NCBI RefSeq assembly: GCF_002763455.1
Contig: NZ_NIXK01000005.1
Coordinates: 186,001 to 250,000, forward strand
Origin: Lentibacillus sediminis
Lineage (GTDB): Bacteria > Bacillota > Bacilli > Bacillales > Amphibacillaceae
Reading direction: 5' to 3'
DNA length: 64,000 nucleotides
Made by a program: the position numbers and the translations under genes. Below are positions 47,259 to 54,861 of this stretch, one piece after another. How positions within the stretch are numbered: the stretch's first letter is position 1; every line of letters begins with the position of its first letter. The notes below the pieces were generated by a model that was not told the origin of the DNA, made no database searches, and saw only the letters and a list, made by a program, of their open reading frames with translations.

Positions 47259-48216
47259 CCTGATTCCGCTGAAGAAGCATTTTCCCGCTTGCCATGTATA
47301 AAAGAAAAGCAAGCAAAGTCAGAATCGCAACGGCATATTTTGCTTCCAGGGAAAGTGAAGCAGGGGTAATGAACCCTTCAATAATACCGGCAATGATAAA
47401 CAGCGGGATGGCGCCGAGCAGTAACTGCACCGAGCGTTTGGCCTGGCGCTTTAACTGATAGCCGCGCGAATACGGACCTGGGGCGAACAGTTTGTATCCC
47501 ATCAGCAAACCGGCACCGCCTGCAATGAAGATGGCCAAGAGTTCGATGACACCATGCGGGACAATGTAAGCCCAGAATTCGTATGTCATACCGTAGTTCC
47601 AGAACAAACCTGCCAATGCGCCGACGACGACTCCGTTAAGCACCATAACATAGACGGTCAGGATGCCGAACGTGATTCCTCCTGCGAACGCGAGGAAAGC
47701 GACTTGGATATTGTTCGTCATGATTTGCGCAGAAAACAGCGAGGCATCAATAGAACCATGGTTGGCGCCCAATTGTTCCGGATCGACTGCCCCTGCCATT
47801 TGTTCGGGGAGAAGCGCATACAGATTCAACGGATCATTCAACACCGCAAGAAAGGCAGCGAGCCACCCTGCAGCAAACAGGATCATGGCCACTGCGGCAG
47901 CTTTCCACTGACCCATCAAGAGTCCGATAAACGTCGTTGAGAAAAACGTCCGTATCTGCCGGAAACTGGAGACCTGATCTTTATACAGCAGATTATGCGC
48001 TTTGGCCACCAGCTCATTCAAATAGGCGGTCACCTCTTCATCGGCAAAGTACGTCTGACTGTAGGCCAGATGCTGGGCGGCCTTCTGGTAAAGCTGGTTA
48101 AATTGGTCGATATCCTGCCCTGTCAGGCTTCGTTTATTTTTATTGAGGCGAGTGATGAAGTGTTCAAGCTGGTTCCAGTTCTCGCGATTTTGCTTAATGA
48201 ATGTGTTGATATTCAC
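47236..48216 (-). CDS. SpoIIM-family (DUF95) membrane protein
   Basis: 326-aa protein with a soluble N-terminal third and five or six helices; segments SFRQIRTFFSTTF and YIVPHGVIELLAIFIAGGAGLLMG are the SpoIIM/DUF95 signature. Longer than SpoIIM itself (about 215 aa), so probably the MoxR-cluster paralogue rather than the sporulation engulfment protein. Encoded opposite to its cluster mates, tail to tail with the DUF58 gene and head to head with the RDD gene. Confidence 0.85.
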   Translation of the reverse strand: MNINTFIKQNRENWNQLEHFITRLNKNKRSLTGQDIDQFNQLYQKAAQHLAYSQTYFADEEVTAYLNELVAKAHNLLYKDQVSSFRQIRTFFSTTFIGLLMGQWKAAAVAMILFAAGWLAAFLAVLNDPLNLYALLPEQMAGAVDPEQLGANHGSIDASLFSAQIMTNNIQVAFLAFAGGITFGILTVYVMVLNGVVVGALAGLFWNYGMTYEFWAYIVPHGVIELLAIFIAGGAGLLMGYKLFAPGPYSRGYQLKRQAKRSVQLLLGAIPLFIIAGIIEGFITPASLSLEAKYAVAILTLLAFLLYMASGKMLLQRNQAKANLHS

Positions 48217-48311
48217 GGCTGCGGCACCCCCTTTCCGACGCTTTGTATCTCAATTATAAATTGTCTTGACGGTAATTGAAACCTTCGAATCACAAAAAGG
48301 AGAAAATATAG

Positions 48312-49106
48312 ATGGAACAAGAACAAGTCACGGTGAAAACCCCGGAATATGTATCGCTCAATTTTAAACTTGCCGGTCTTGGCAGCAGAGCCGGAGCGAT
48401 GATCATTGATCAGCTGATCCTGACAGTGCTCAACATTTTGATCATCGTTGGACTGGTCTTTACCATGCAATCGGATTTTATGGACATCACAACTTCGCTT
48501 CTTCCGCTGACCATCACTATTATTTTGATCTTTGTCATCTATTGGGGATACTTCTTCGCTTGGGAATACTTTTTCGGCGGCAGAACACCTGGTAAAAAGG
48601 TGCTCGGAATCCGCGTGATACAGGAGAACGGCCACAGCATCACCTTGCTTTCCAGTGTGCTCCGCAATCTGCTGCGGATTATCGACATGCTGCCGTCAGC
48701 TTATTTTGTCGGGATGATCTGGGTTTTCTTCCATTCTAAGCATAAGCGGATCGGTGATTTGGTTGCAGGAACCATTGTGGTGCATGAGCGCGGAGGAAAA
48801 AAAGATAAAAAATCCGATCCCTTTAATAAGGAAATCAGGGAAAGAGGACTGACGAAGGAAAGCCTGTCCCTCGATGACTGGGCACTCCGCTCGCTTGGAA
48901 TGAAGGAGTGGAAGCTGCTGCAGACCTACAGGGAACGCGTTTTTCAGGTAGATGATACAGAAAGAGTGGTATTGACAAGAAAATTGGCCGGGGTACTTTT
49001 TCCGAAAATCGGCTTAGATCCGGAAACCATGCCGTACCGGGAAATGGAGGATACTTTGCTTGTGTTGTATCTGATTTTAAGTGAAGAATGGGAATTTGAG
49101 TGGTGA
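48312..49106 (+). CDS. RDD-family membrane protein
   Basis: 264-aa protein with an RDD domain (LGSRAGAMIIDQLILT, here Arg..Asp, and FFGGRTPGKKVLGIRVIQEN) and three helices, followed by a cytoplasmic tail of about 110 residues. RDD proteins recur in MoxR-DUF58-SpoIIM clusters. AAAAGGAGAAAA precedes the ATG. Function unknown. Confidence 0.85.
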   Translation: MEQEQVTVKTPEYVSLNFKLAGLGSRAGAMIIDQLILTVLNILIIVGLVFTMQSDFMDITTSLLPLTITIILIFVIYWGYFFAWEYFFGGRTPGKKVLGIRVIQENGHSITLLSSVLRNLLRIIDMLPSAYFVGMIWVFFHSKHKRIGDLVAGTIVVHERGGKKDKKSDPFNKEIRERGLTKESLSLDDWALRSLGMKEWKLLQTYRERVFQVDDTERVVLTRKLAGVLFPKIGLDPETMPYREMEDTLLVLYLILSEEWEFEW

Positions 49107-49116
49107 TTTGCGGGGG

Positions 49117-49157
49117 GAAGCTGTCGGGGGTTGGAAAGGTCCTGGCAGCTTTTTTCT
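49117..49157 (+). terminator. Terminator after RDD gene
   Basis: AAGCTGTC with TGGCAGCTT and a T run. It marks the right edge of the MoxR cluster. Confidence 0.7.
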
Positions 49158-49198
49158 TTTTAATAAACAGGATGACCGTGTTTAGAGGAAGGAGCGAA

Positions 49199-49343
49199 TG
49201 AAACATTTTGAGGAGACTGATAATCTAGCGGTAGGAAGCATCGATCGATTATCATTGTTAGGCCTGTCATGAGGAAGAGCAAATTGCCTATTACATTGTA
49301 AGAGAATTGCATAACAATATTGAGAAAGAGCAATTAGACCAAT
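49199..49343 (+). pseudogene. Small frameshifted reading frame
   Basis: ATG 49199 with GGAAGGAG upstream encodes MKHFEETDNLAVGSIDRLS and stops after 24 codons; a +1 shifted frame continues CHEEEQIAYYIVRELHNNIE to a TAA at about 49343. Together they would make a protein of about 48 aa. The gap 49107-49388 holds nothing else. Confidence 0.3.
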
Positions 49344-49388
49344 AAAGGACGCCTTTGTTCATATCTGGCATTTCTTAAGTTGTATAGT

Positions 49389-49766
49389 TTACTGCAGAAA
49401 AAAACTTTTTTCTTTTTGTGTAGGTAATCTGCACTTATTTGTTTTTATAATTTTATGTCTATTTCTTGAGACGACTTTATAAATACCATTCCTTATACTC
49501 TTCGGAATTAATTTTAGAAATAATAAGGGGATAAATAAATTATTAGCATCAGCAAGTAAGTGTATTATTGCTTCAGAATGATAATATCTGTTGTCTTTAG
49601 TTATATAAACAATAGTATCTGGTGATACATTATTTTCTTTGTTTTTGATAGCCCATTCTGATTCAAAATCGGTAATTTTTAAATCAGTATTTTGATTGAC
49701 TTTTAATACAAAGCGAATAAAACCACTACACATATTACATTCTCCGTCATATATTAATATGCTCAT
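49389..49766 (-). CDS. DCC-family (DUF393) thiol-disulfide protein
   Basis: 125-aa protein of the DCC family, named for the N-terminal motif seen here as IYDGECNMCSGFIRFV (CxxC at residues 10-13), a thioredoxin-fold-like group predicted to act in thiol-disulfide exchange. The later YHSEAIIHLLADANNLF and LIPKSIRNGIYKVVSRNRHK complete the domain. No signal peptide. It is the last gene of the minus-strand island operon; DCC proteins elsewhere are found next to HTTM proteins. AT-rich. Confidence 0.85.
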   Translation of the reverse strand: MSILIYDGECNMCSGFIRFVLKVNQNTDLKITDFESEWAIKNKENNVSPDTIVYITKDNRYYHSEAIIHLLADANNLFIPLLFLKLIPKSIRNGIYKVVSRNRHKIIKTNKCRLPTQKEKSFFLQ

Positions 49767-49847
49767 ATTAAAACCCTTCCCTTACTTATTTTATATAATA
49801 CCTAAATTCGAATAAAGACATAAGATAGAACCACTCCAGCCATGTTT

Positions 49848-50036
49848 TAGAGCCACTTTTGCCATAGAGTGAGCCAGCATGCTTTGACATTGATACAGCA
49901 ACACTTCAATGCAGAAAAAACAGCCTTGAGGACGCCATCCACATAAATGGCGTACCACGTACAATCACTTCTAAGGTGGTTGGTATTATGGTAGTGTTTA
50001 TCAATGAGTGGCTCACCTTTGTAATAACTGGCTCAT
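49848..50036. mobile_element. MITE-like or IS21-type remnant with repeated GAGCCA ends
   Basis: GAGCCA occurs at 49850 and 49871, 21 nt apart, and in the opposite orientation as TGGCTC at 50009 and 50029, 20 nt apart. The two ends thus form inverted terminal repeats, each with a duplicated motif, enclosing about 190 bp without a gene. Duplicated end motifs are typical of IS21-type transposase binding sites. It sits between the DCC gene and the 65-aa gene of the island. Confidence 0.35.
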
Positions 50037-50065
50037 TTTCTTGTCACCGATGGATCAATTGCTAT

Positions 50066-50263
50066 TTATCTCTGCCTCCCGTTAGTTTTCTTATTATTTA
50101 TTTTTGGCTTAGATATTATAACTATAATCAAAGTGAGCAAATTTAAAGCAAAGAAGATTAAATAATATATACTCGTAGTTCCTTCTAAAAGGTAAGTCCC
50201 ATATCGCAGAGTATTAATTCCTAATACAATCAATAATAAGATAAATATTTTTTTATAATTCAT
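50066..50263 (-). CDS. 65-aa two-helix membrane protein
   Basis: Two membrane helices (FILLLIVLGINTLRYG and YYLIFFALNLLTLIIVII) and a basic, hydrophilic C terminus. AATAGGTGGTGAATA precedes the ATG. It lies downstream of the HTTM and DUF5819 genes in the putative peptide operon. Small membrane proteins in such positions often confer self-immunity, but no homology supports that here. Confidence 0.55.
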   Translation of the reverse strand: MNYKKIFILLLIVLGINTLRYGTYLLEGTTSIYYLIFFALNLLTLIIVIISKPKINNKKTNGRQR

Positions 50264-50430
50264 ATTTATTCACCACCTATAAAAGTTAGTAAAGGAGCAA
50301 GTATTTATAAAAGCTACCTTCGTTCCTATTTTGTAATGATAGAAATGACATCTCACTTTTGCGGTAATGGAAGATAGCTTCTAACGAATTGATTGCCATA
50401 TTTTTTCTCTAGCATTAGAGTATCCATTGC

Positions 50431-51327
50431 TTAATGTATACCCTTTTGTTCATTAAGTGATCGAGGTGTCATTGCAATAACTTTATTTTTAACGAAATTA
50501 TAGGCAAGCTTATATTCCCTATCGTTTAAAAATGCTAAATCTAAAGCCAGCATAATCATTCCAAATTGGACTAAACCCATTAATATTGCAATACCTAAAT
50601 GAAAACCAATAGACCCAACTAAAACCACGTATCTTGTGTATTTATTGAATACTAAAAACGGAAATAGAAATTGGAGAAACATAGCTGAATACGCTCCAAT
50701 TGTTAGCAACATCGGAGAACCAGTTACGACCTCGGACAAGAAGCTAGTAAGATTCATATTAAAAGCATCAAGGTTTAATACATAATATAGCGCTGTTCCA
50801 TGTAACCACATATCTCCTTGTATCTTAAAAAAACCTGCAAAGAAATATAATATACACGTTTGGATCAGAACCAATGAAAGGAAAAGGTTGTGTGTTATTC
50901 TACCAAACATACTATAACTTGGTTTCTTAGGGAATAAGGAGAAATAGGCAGAGTTGTTAGTGAAAATCATATACACAAGAACAATAATTAATATGTTACT
51001 CCCGCCGTCGCCCAAAAAGGGGCTTGCCTTATATAAAATAAATACAAATATATATACAATAAAATTAAAATAAATTGTTCCTAAACCTAAAGTATAAAGT
51101 AACATGATTATAATACCAAAGAAATAAAATATAGTAAAAAATGTAGGGTTATGTAAAAATTCAACGTTTGGGTTCAAAAAATAAGATTGCCAAAGGTCTT
51201 CTTTTATAGGATAAGAAAGAAGTAACTGCCATAATAAATGCAATCCTATAGTTACTCTTATTATGCTTAACCCAATTAAATGATGCTGGTTGTTGGTTGC
51301 CTTATTGAATAAGATATTGGTTTTCAT
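50431..51327 (-). CDS. HTTM-domain membrane protein, SdpB-like
   Basis: 298-aa protein with about eight helices; ATG 51327 follows GAGGGGGAT and begins one base after the DUF5819 stop codon, so translation is coupled. Segments SIIRVTIGLHLLWQLL, YKASPFLGDGGSNILIIV and a late GIAILMGLVQFGMIMLALDL match the HTTM (vitamin-K-dependent carboxylase-like) family, to which B. subtilis SdpB belongs. SdpB together with SdpA is required to mature the SDP toxin after secretion; a similar role here is inferred from architecture. Confidence 0.8.
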   Translation of the reverse strand: MKTNILFNKATNNQHHLIGLSIIRVTIGLHLLWQLLLSYPIKEDLWQSYFLNPNVEFLHNPTFFTIFYFFGIIIMLLYTLGLGTIYFNFIVYIFVFILYKASPFLGDGGSNILIIVLVYMIFTNNSAYFSLFPKKPSYSMFGRITHNLFLSLVLIQTCILYFFAGFFKIQGDMWLHGTALYYVLNLDAFNMNLTSFLSEVVTGSPMLLTIGAYSAMFLQFLFPFLVFNKYTRYVVLVGSIGFHLGIAILMGLVQFGMIMLALDLAFLNDREYKLAYNFVKNKVIAMTPRSLNEQKGIH

Positions 51328-51328
51328 T

Positions 51329-52015
51329 TTATCCCCCTCTAACCAGTTGATTTGTTTTAAGTTTAGGTAAATAAAAAAGTTGGTATTTAGATTCCTCTTC
51401 TTCCCCATATTCCGCGAAAAATTCAGAAGAGATCCTTATTTGTATATTGGATATATCTGAAAAATACTGTTTATTAAAATACGTATATACTAAACCGTAT
51501 AGTGAATTGACTGTTCTATTTGTTTCAAGAAAATCTTTAATATCTTTTTTCTCTACTAAACCTTCTATATAACTTGATTGATTGTTATTGGCAGTTTCAA
51601 GATTCAACTGCTCCAATATTTGCTTATCTTCCTCTTCGATTGACTTCATAAGGTTTTCAGAGGTTCTTATTACATTACCTTGCATTTGAACTAACGCACC
51701 TGAATAAAAATGGTAATGAGAGAAGTAATTATTTCTTGACTTTTCATGAACTAAGTCTGAAAAACTAATCCAACTGGTTTCTTGGTTATCTCCATATGAT
51801 AATTTCACTTCAGCTTTTACGTTAGTATTTGCTGGATTAGGAGCAAACAGAGTCCAAGTTTGACTAAATAAAGGGGTCATATAAGAGTTGATAACTCCAC
51901 TAAAATTATTTTTAAGAGGTGTTATTGGAAAATTATAGGCTACAGTAATAGCACTATGAAAAATTACAAAAGACAATAATATATAGAACCAAGTTTTTAG
52001 TAATTTATTTTTCAT
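51329..52015 (-). CDS. DUF5819 protein, SdpA-like
   Basis: 228-aa protein with one N-terminal membrane helix (residues about 9-28) and an extracellular domain beginning with the family hallmark TWTLFAPNP (residues 53-61). GGAGAGTAAAA precedes the ATG. DUF5819 and SdpA share the W-x-hydrophobic-FAPNP element and partner with HTTM proteins. Longer than B. subtilis SdpA (158 aa). Coupled to the HTTM gene by a one-base gap. Confidence 0.8.
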   Translation of the reverse strand: MKNKLLKTWFYILLSFVIFHSAITVAYNFPITPLKNNFSGVINSYMTPLFSQTWTLFAPNPANTNVKAEVKLSYGDNQETSWISFSDLVHEKSRNNYFSHYHFYSGALVQMQGNVIRTSENLMKSIEEEDKQILEQLNLETANNNQSSYIEGLVEKKDIKDFLETNRTVNSLYGLVYTYFNKQYFSDISNIQIRISSEFFAEYGEEEESKYQLFYLPKLKTNQLVRGG

Positions 52016-52109
52016 TTTTACTCTCCTTTTTTAAGAAGATAGGTGTTTTATAACAAAATGCAACTGTGAACTGTAAAATATCTACAGTTCACAGTGGCAA
52101 ATTTTAACA

Positions 52110-52475
52110 TTATCGACCGAATGCAGTAACATTTTCATCCTCAGTAGATTCAAGGCTCTGGCCAAGATAATTCGTCCCTCTCTCATAACTATCTGCTACT
52201 GCTTCGTGTCCTCCAGCATCCTGGTAAACGCCATGCATATAGGTAACTGTGCCTTTAACAGCATCGTAGAGTAGACCTCCAGCTAAAGCACCAGCCGCAA
52301 AAGCTGGGATAGCCTCTGGGGTTACTTCATTATTCACCAATGCGTTGCTATTGTAATTAACTTCATGCTGTTCAATATCGTCCGTCTCTTCATCAGCTGC
52401 GCTAACACTTATTGTTCCTAGAAACACTCCAAGAACAAGAGTAATAGCTGCTAAAATAGTCCATTTCTTTTTCAT
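52110..52475 (-). CDS. Secreted pro-peptide 1, C-terminal FGR
   Basis: 121-aa precursor. GGAGGGATTCT precedes the ATG. Sec signal peptide ends near VSA|AD (26/27). An acidic stretch (27-55) with EVNY at 38-41 is followed by a small-residue hydrophobic core (IPAFAAGALAGGLLYDAVKG, residues 56-75) and a hydrophilic tail ending NVTAFGR. No cysteine. Homologous in layout to 52854-53144: both have E38-V39-x-Y41, a (T/Q)P(E/D)A(I/L) element near 52-56 and terminal FGR. Probably a bacteriocin, toxin or signal precursor whose active part is the core or tail; not related by visible sequence to SdpC. Confidence 0.6.
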   Translation of the reverse strand: MKKKWTILAAITLVLGVFLGTISVSAADEETDDIEQHEVNYNSNALVNNEVTPEAIPAFAAGALAGGLLYDAVKGTVTYMHGVYQDAGGHEAVADSYERGTNYLGQSLESTEDENVTAFGR

Positions 52476-52516
52476 AGAATCCCTCCGTTGTGTAAGTATA
52501 GTTCTTAGCTCTTAGC

Positions 52517-52792
52517 TCAGGTTTTTAAAACGAGTCTCATAGTTTTTTTCCATGGATTCCCCCCTTCAAGTAAATGGTGCCACAAATAGGTAAAAGGATA
52601 TTTACGAAATTCGTTTAAAGCTCCAGCACCTGAGAGAACTGACATACAATGACGTCGAATGACTTTTTCTTGTCGTTTGGCGGCAAATTAAAGTAAAGGC
52701 AATTGCTGAGTCATCCTGATCGGCGCTGTCCCAGATATCGCCTGTTCAACTAGTATTAATGGCTGGCACTCTATCATCTGATTTTTCTTCAT
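52517..52792 (-). pseudogene. Degenerate reading frame between the two pro-peptide genes
   Basis: A 92-codon frame from ATG 52792 is interrupted by TAA at 52688-52690. After the stop it reads RQEKVIRRHCMSVLSGAG, then FRKYPFTYLWHHLLEGG, plausible protein text. No family recognised. In another frame an ATG at 52553 with GGGGGGAA just upstream encodes only 13 codons (MEKNYETRFKNLS). The surrounding 52476-52853 gap has no other gene. Confidence 0.35.
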
Positions 52793-52853
52793 AAGTTCAT
52801 ATTAAATTGTTTACGGGCCTAAAACTTAAAGAGTGAACAAGTAACATTAAATA

Positions 52854-53144
52854 CTATCGACCAAACTCATTCGTGCTAGAAGTTTCTTTAGACGAAATTT
52901 CTAGTTGCTCATCCAATTGTTGATTATCACCAGTATGATATATCATCTGATTAGCTACACTAGAGGAAAACCAGCCAGTAAGAGCATCAGGTTGAGCTGC
53001 TTCGTCGATTTGTTGATTATCATACTCCACCTCGTACTCATTCATACTATATTTGGAATAACTTGTTCCAGCTACAGTACTACTAATGCCTAGCATTATA
53101 ACGGCTGACAGTAAGCAACTTATGACTACACTTCTTTTCCTCAT
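52854..53144 (-). CDS. Secreted pro-peptide 2, C-terminal FGR
   Basis: 96-aa precursor paralogous to 52110-52475. Sec signal peptide ends near AGTS (about residue 26), then EYEVEYDNQ (36-44), QPDALTGWFS (51-60) and a polar tail ending STNEFGR. It lacks the Gly/Ala-rich core of its paralogue. Its ATG overlaps the stop of a three-codon frame (ATG CAT TCA TGA at 53152-53141) that directly follows the strong AAGGAGGTG; the gene is therefore probably translated by coupling to that mini-frame. First gene of the minus-strand operon. Confidence 0.55.
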   Translation of the reverse strand: MRKRSVVISCLLSAVIMLGISSTVAGTSYSKYSMNEYEVEYDNQQIDEAAQPDALTGWFSSSVANQMIYHTGDNQQLDEQLEISSKETSSTNEFGR

Positions 53145-53184
53145 GAATGCATTTTCACCTCCTTATGGTTATTAGCAAAATCTA

Positions 53185-53288
53185 GTTACGATAATTTATT
53201 TCCAGTAACCCACCTCCAACTATTAAGGATAATGGTGGTTACATAATTGCTGATCCAATTTGTAACCTATTCTTAAATAAGGTGTAAC
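53185..53288. promoter_or_regulatory. Candidate operator region with repeated GTAAC motifs
   Basis: The divergent gap between pro-peptide 2 and the TPR regulator contains GTAAC at 53205, 53262 and 53284 and its complement GTTAC at 53185 and 53238. GTAACCCACC (53205-53214) and GGTGGTTAC (53234-53242) form an imperfect inverted repeat. Likely binding site for the adjacent regulator; inferred from position. Confidence 0.35.
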
Positions 53289-53416
53289 ACTAAAACTCTT
53301 AAACCCATTTTACAATAGACAGTTTATATTGAGTAGTGATAAAATTACCACAAGACATTGTTACTTAGAGCAGTTTTTAGAGTCAATTTGATCAACCACA
53401 AAAAGGGGGATAAACT

Positions 53417-54652
53417 ATGGTCAAAGGGGAAAAATTACGCTATCATAGAATACAACGTGGACTTACTCAGAAGAAATTGGCCGAGGGAATTTGTGATTTA
53501 ACTTATGTTAGTAAGATTGAAAACAACAAAATCGAAGCTCCAGAGCAAACCTTAGTTGATTTTTGCCAAAGGCTAAACATTACACTTAAAGAACTCACGG
53601 AGGATATAGACGAAGGGTACAAAAGGTTACTTAATGAATGGTATGCTCAGATTAAACATAAAGATGAAAATGCTGCAACATCAAAATTCACCCAACTAAG
53701 AGTCGAATTCGAAACAGTAGACGATCCCTTCCTTCTGAGTCATTATCATCTGTTTCGTTTGTATTACTTTCTACAAATTAAGGACCGAAAACAATGCGAA
53801 GACACGTTAAATAACATCAAGAACCTACAAAACTATATCACCTCGGAAATCGAATTTGATTATTACTTCATACTTGGTTTATATGAATACCAGTATGGTA
53901 GTTTAAACAAATCTAAAGCATACTACACAAAAGCAGAAAAGACCGCTGAAATGCAAAAGATTGAGGATCCGGAATTTTTGTATTACATGTCTTTGACTCT
54001 TAGCCGACTTCAAGATGTTACACATTCAACCCTGTATGCATTTAAAGCTTTAGAATTATATAACCAGGCCATGAACTTTGAAAGATGTACAGACTGCCAT
54101 CTGTTACTTGGTATTAACTTTAATCATGTGAAAAATTACAAGACAGCCGAAGAGTATTTCCAAAAAGTCCTGAATGCGGCAGATTACAATAGAAAAGCAA
54201 AAATCATCAAAGGTAAGACCTACCATAACTTGGGCAATATTTATGCCAAACAAGGTGAATCGAAAAAGTCGATTGAATATCTCCTTAAAGCTCTAACATT
54301 CAAAACAGAGCCTGGTCAAAAATTGAATACGCTTTATCTGCTAACTAAAGAGCACTACCTAACAGGTGATGAAGGAGATGCTAAGGAATGGCTTTTTAAA
54401 GGGTTAAACCATGCAGAAGAATCAAGTGATCAAGACTACCAAATTAAGTTCAATCTACTAAAACTTCAATGGCTCGAAAGTAAGAACTCTGATTTATATC
54501 GATCCAAACTTGAGGATGCTATTTCCTTTTATAAAGAGCGCGACCCTGATTTTGCCCATGAGTGTACCGAACTGCTGGCTGAATCTTATGCAAGAAGTCA
54601 TTTTTATAAACAGGCATTCGAATATCTTCAATCTGCCAAATATATAAAGTGA
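53417..54652 (+). CDS. RRNPP-type TPR regulator (NprR/PlcR-like)
   Basis: 411-aa protein with an N-terminal XRE helix-turn-helix (RYHRIQRGLTQKKLAEGICD, LTYVSKIENNKIEAP, residues about 5-60). About nine TPR-like helical repeats follow over the remaining 340 residues (for example KTYHNLGNIYAKQGESKKSI). Length and plan match NprR and other RRNPP receptors that bind imported signalling peptides. AAAAGGGGG precedes the ATG. Sixteen nt downstream starts a small exported peptide gene, the usual partner. Predicted to control the divergent pro-peptide operon. Confidence 0.88.
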   Translation: MVKGEKLRYHRIQRGLTQKKLAEGICDLTYVSKIENNKIEAPEQTLVDFCQRLNITLKELTEDIDEGYKRLLNEWYAQIKHKDENAATSKFTQLRVEFETVDDPFLLSHYHLFRLYYFLQIKDRKQCEDTLNNIKNLQNYITSEIEFDYYFILGLYEYQYGSLNKSKAYYTKAEKTAEMQKIEDPEFLYYMSLTLSRLQDVTHSTLYAFKALELYNQAMNFERCTDCHLLLGINFNHVKNYKTAEEYFQKVLNAADYNRKAKIIKGKTYHNLGNIYAKQGESKKSIEYLLKALTFKTEPGQKLNTLYLLTKEHYLTGDEGDAKEWLFKGLNHAEESSDQDYQIKFNLLKLQWLESKNSDLYRSKLEDAISFYKERDPDFAHECTELLAESYARSHFYKQAFEYLQSAKYIK

Positions 54653-54668
54653 AGGGGGGTGAATTCAA

Positions 54669-54800
54669 ATGAAAAAATTACTTTCGTCGACTGTGTTAGC
54701 TTTTATTTTGGTTTTCGGCATTATTTCCACAGTCAGTGCAGAGGAATCTGATTATCCTGATTCACCGCAACCACCCGTTATCGAAGTTGATTCAAGGTAA
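54669..54800 (+). CDS. 43-aa exported signalling pro-peptide (Phr/NprX-like)
   Basis: ATG 54669 has AAGGGGGGTG seven nt upstream and lies 16 nt after the TPR regulator stop. The product has a Sec signal peptide (MKKLLSSTVLAFILVFGI, cleavage near VSA|EE at 24/25) and a short tail EESDYPDSPQPPVIEVDSR. The signal is expected in the C-terminal 5-10 residues (such as PPVIEVDSR or a part of it), by analogy with PapR, NprX and Phr peptides. Followed by a terminator. Confidence 0.75.
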   Translation: MKKLLSSTVLAFILVFGIISTVSAEESDYPDSPQPPVIEVDSR

Positions 54801-54812
54801 GTCTTACTTTCC

Positions 54813-54845
54813 GCCAGTAAATCTTCTGGCGGAATTTTATTATGG
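54813..54845 (+). terminator. Terminator after signalling-peptide gene
   Basis: CCGCCAG and CTGGCGG enclose TAAATCTT, followed by AATTTTATT. Confidence 0.8.
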
Positions 54846-54861
54846 GGAATGACTCAAGAAA

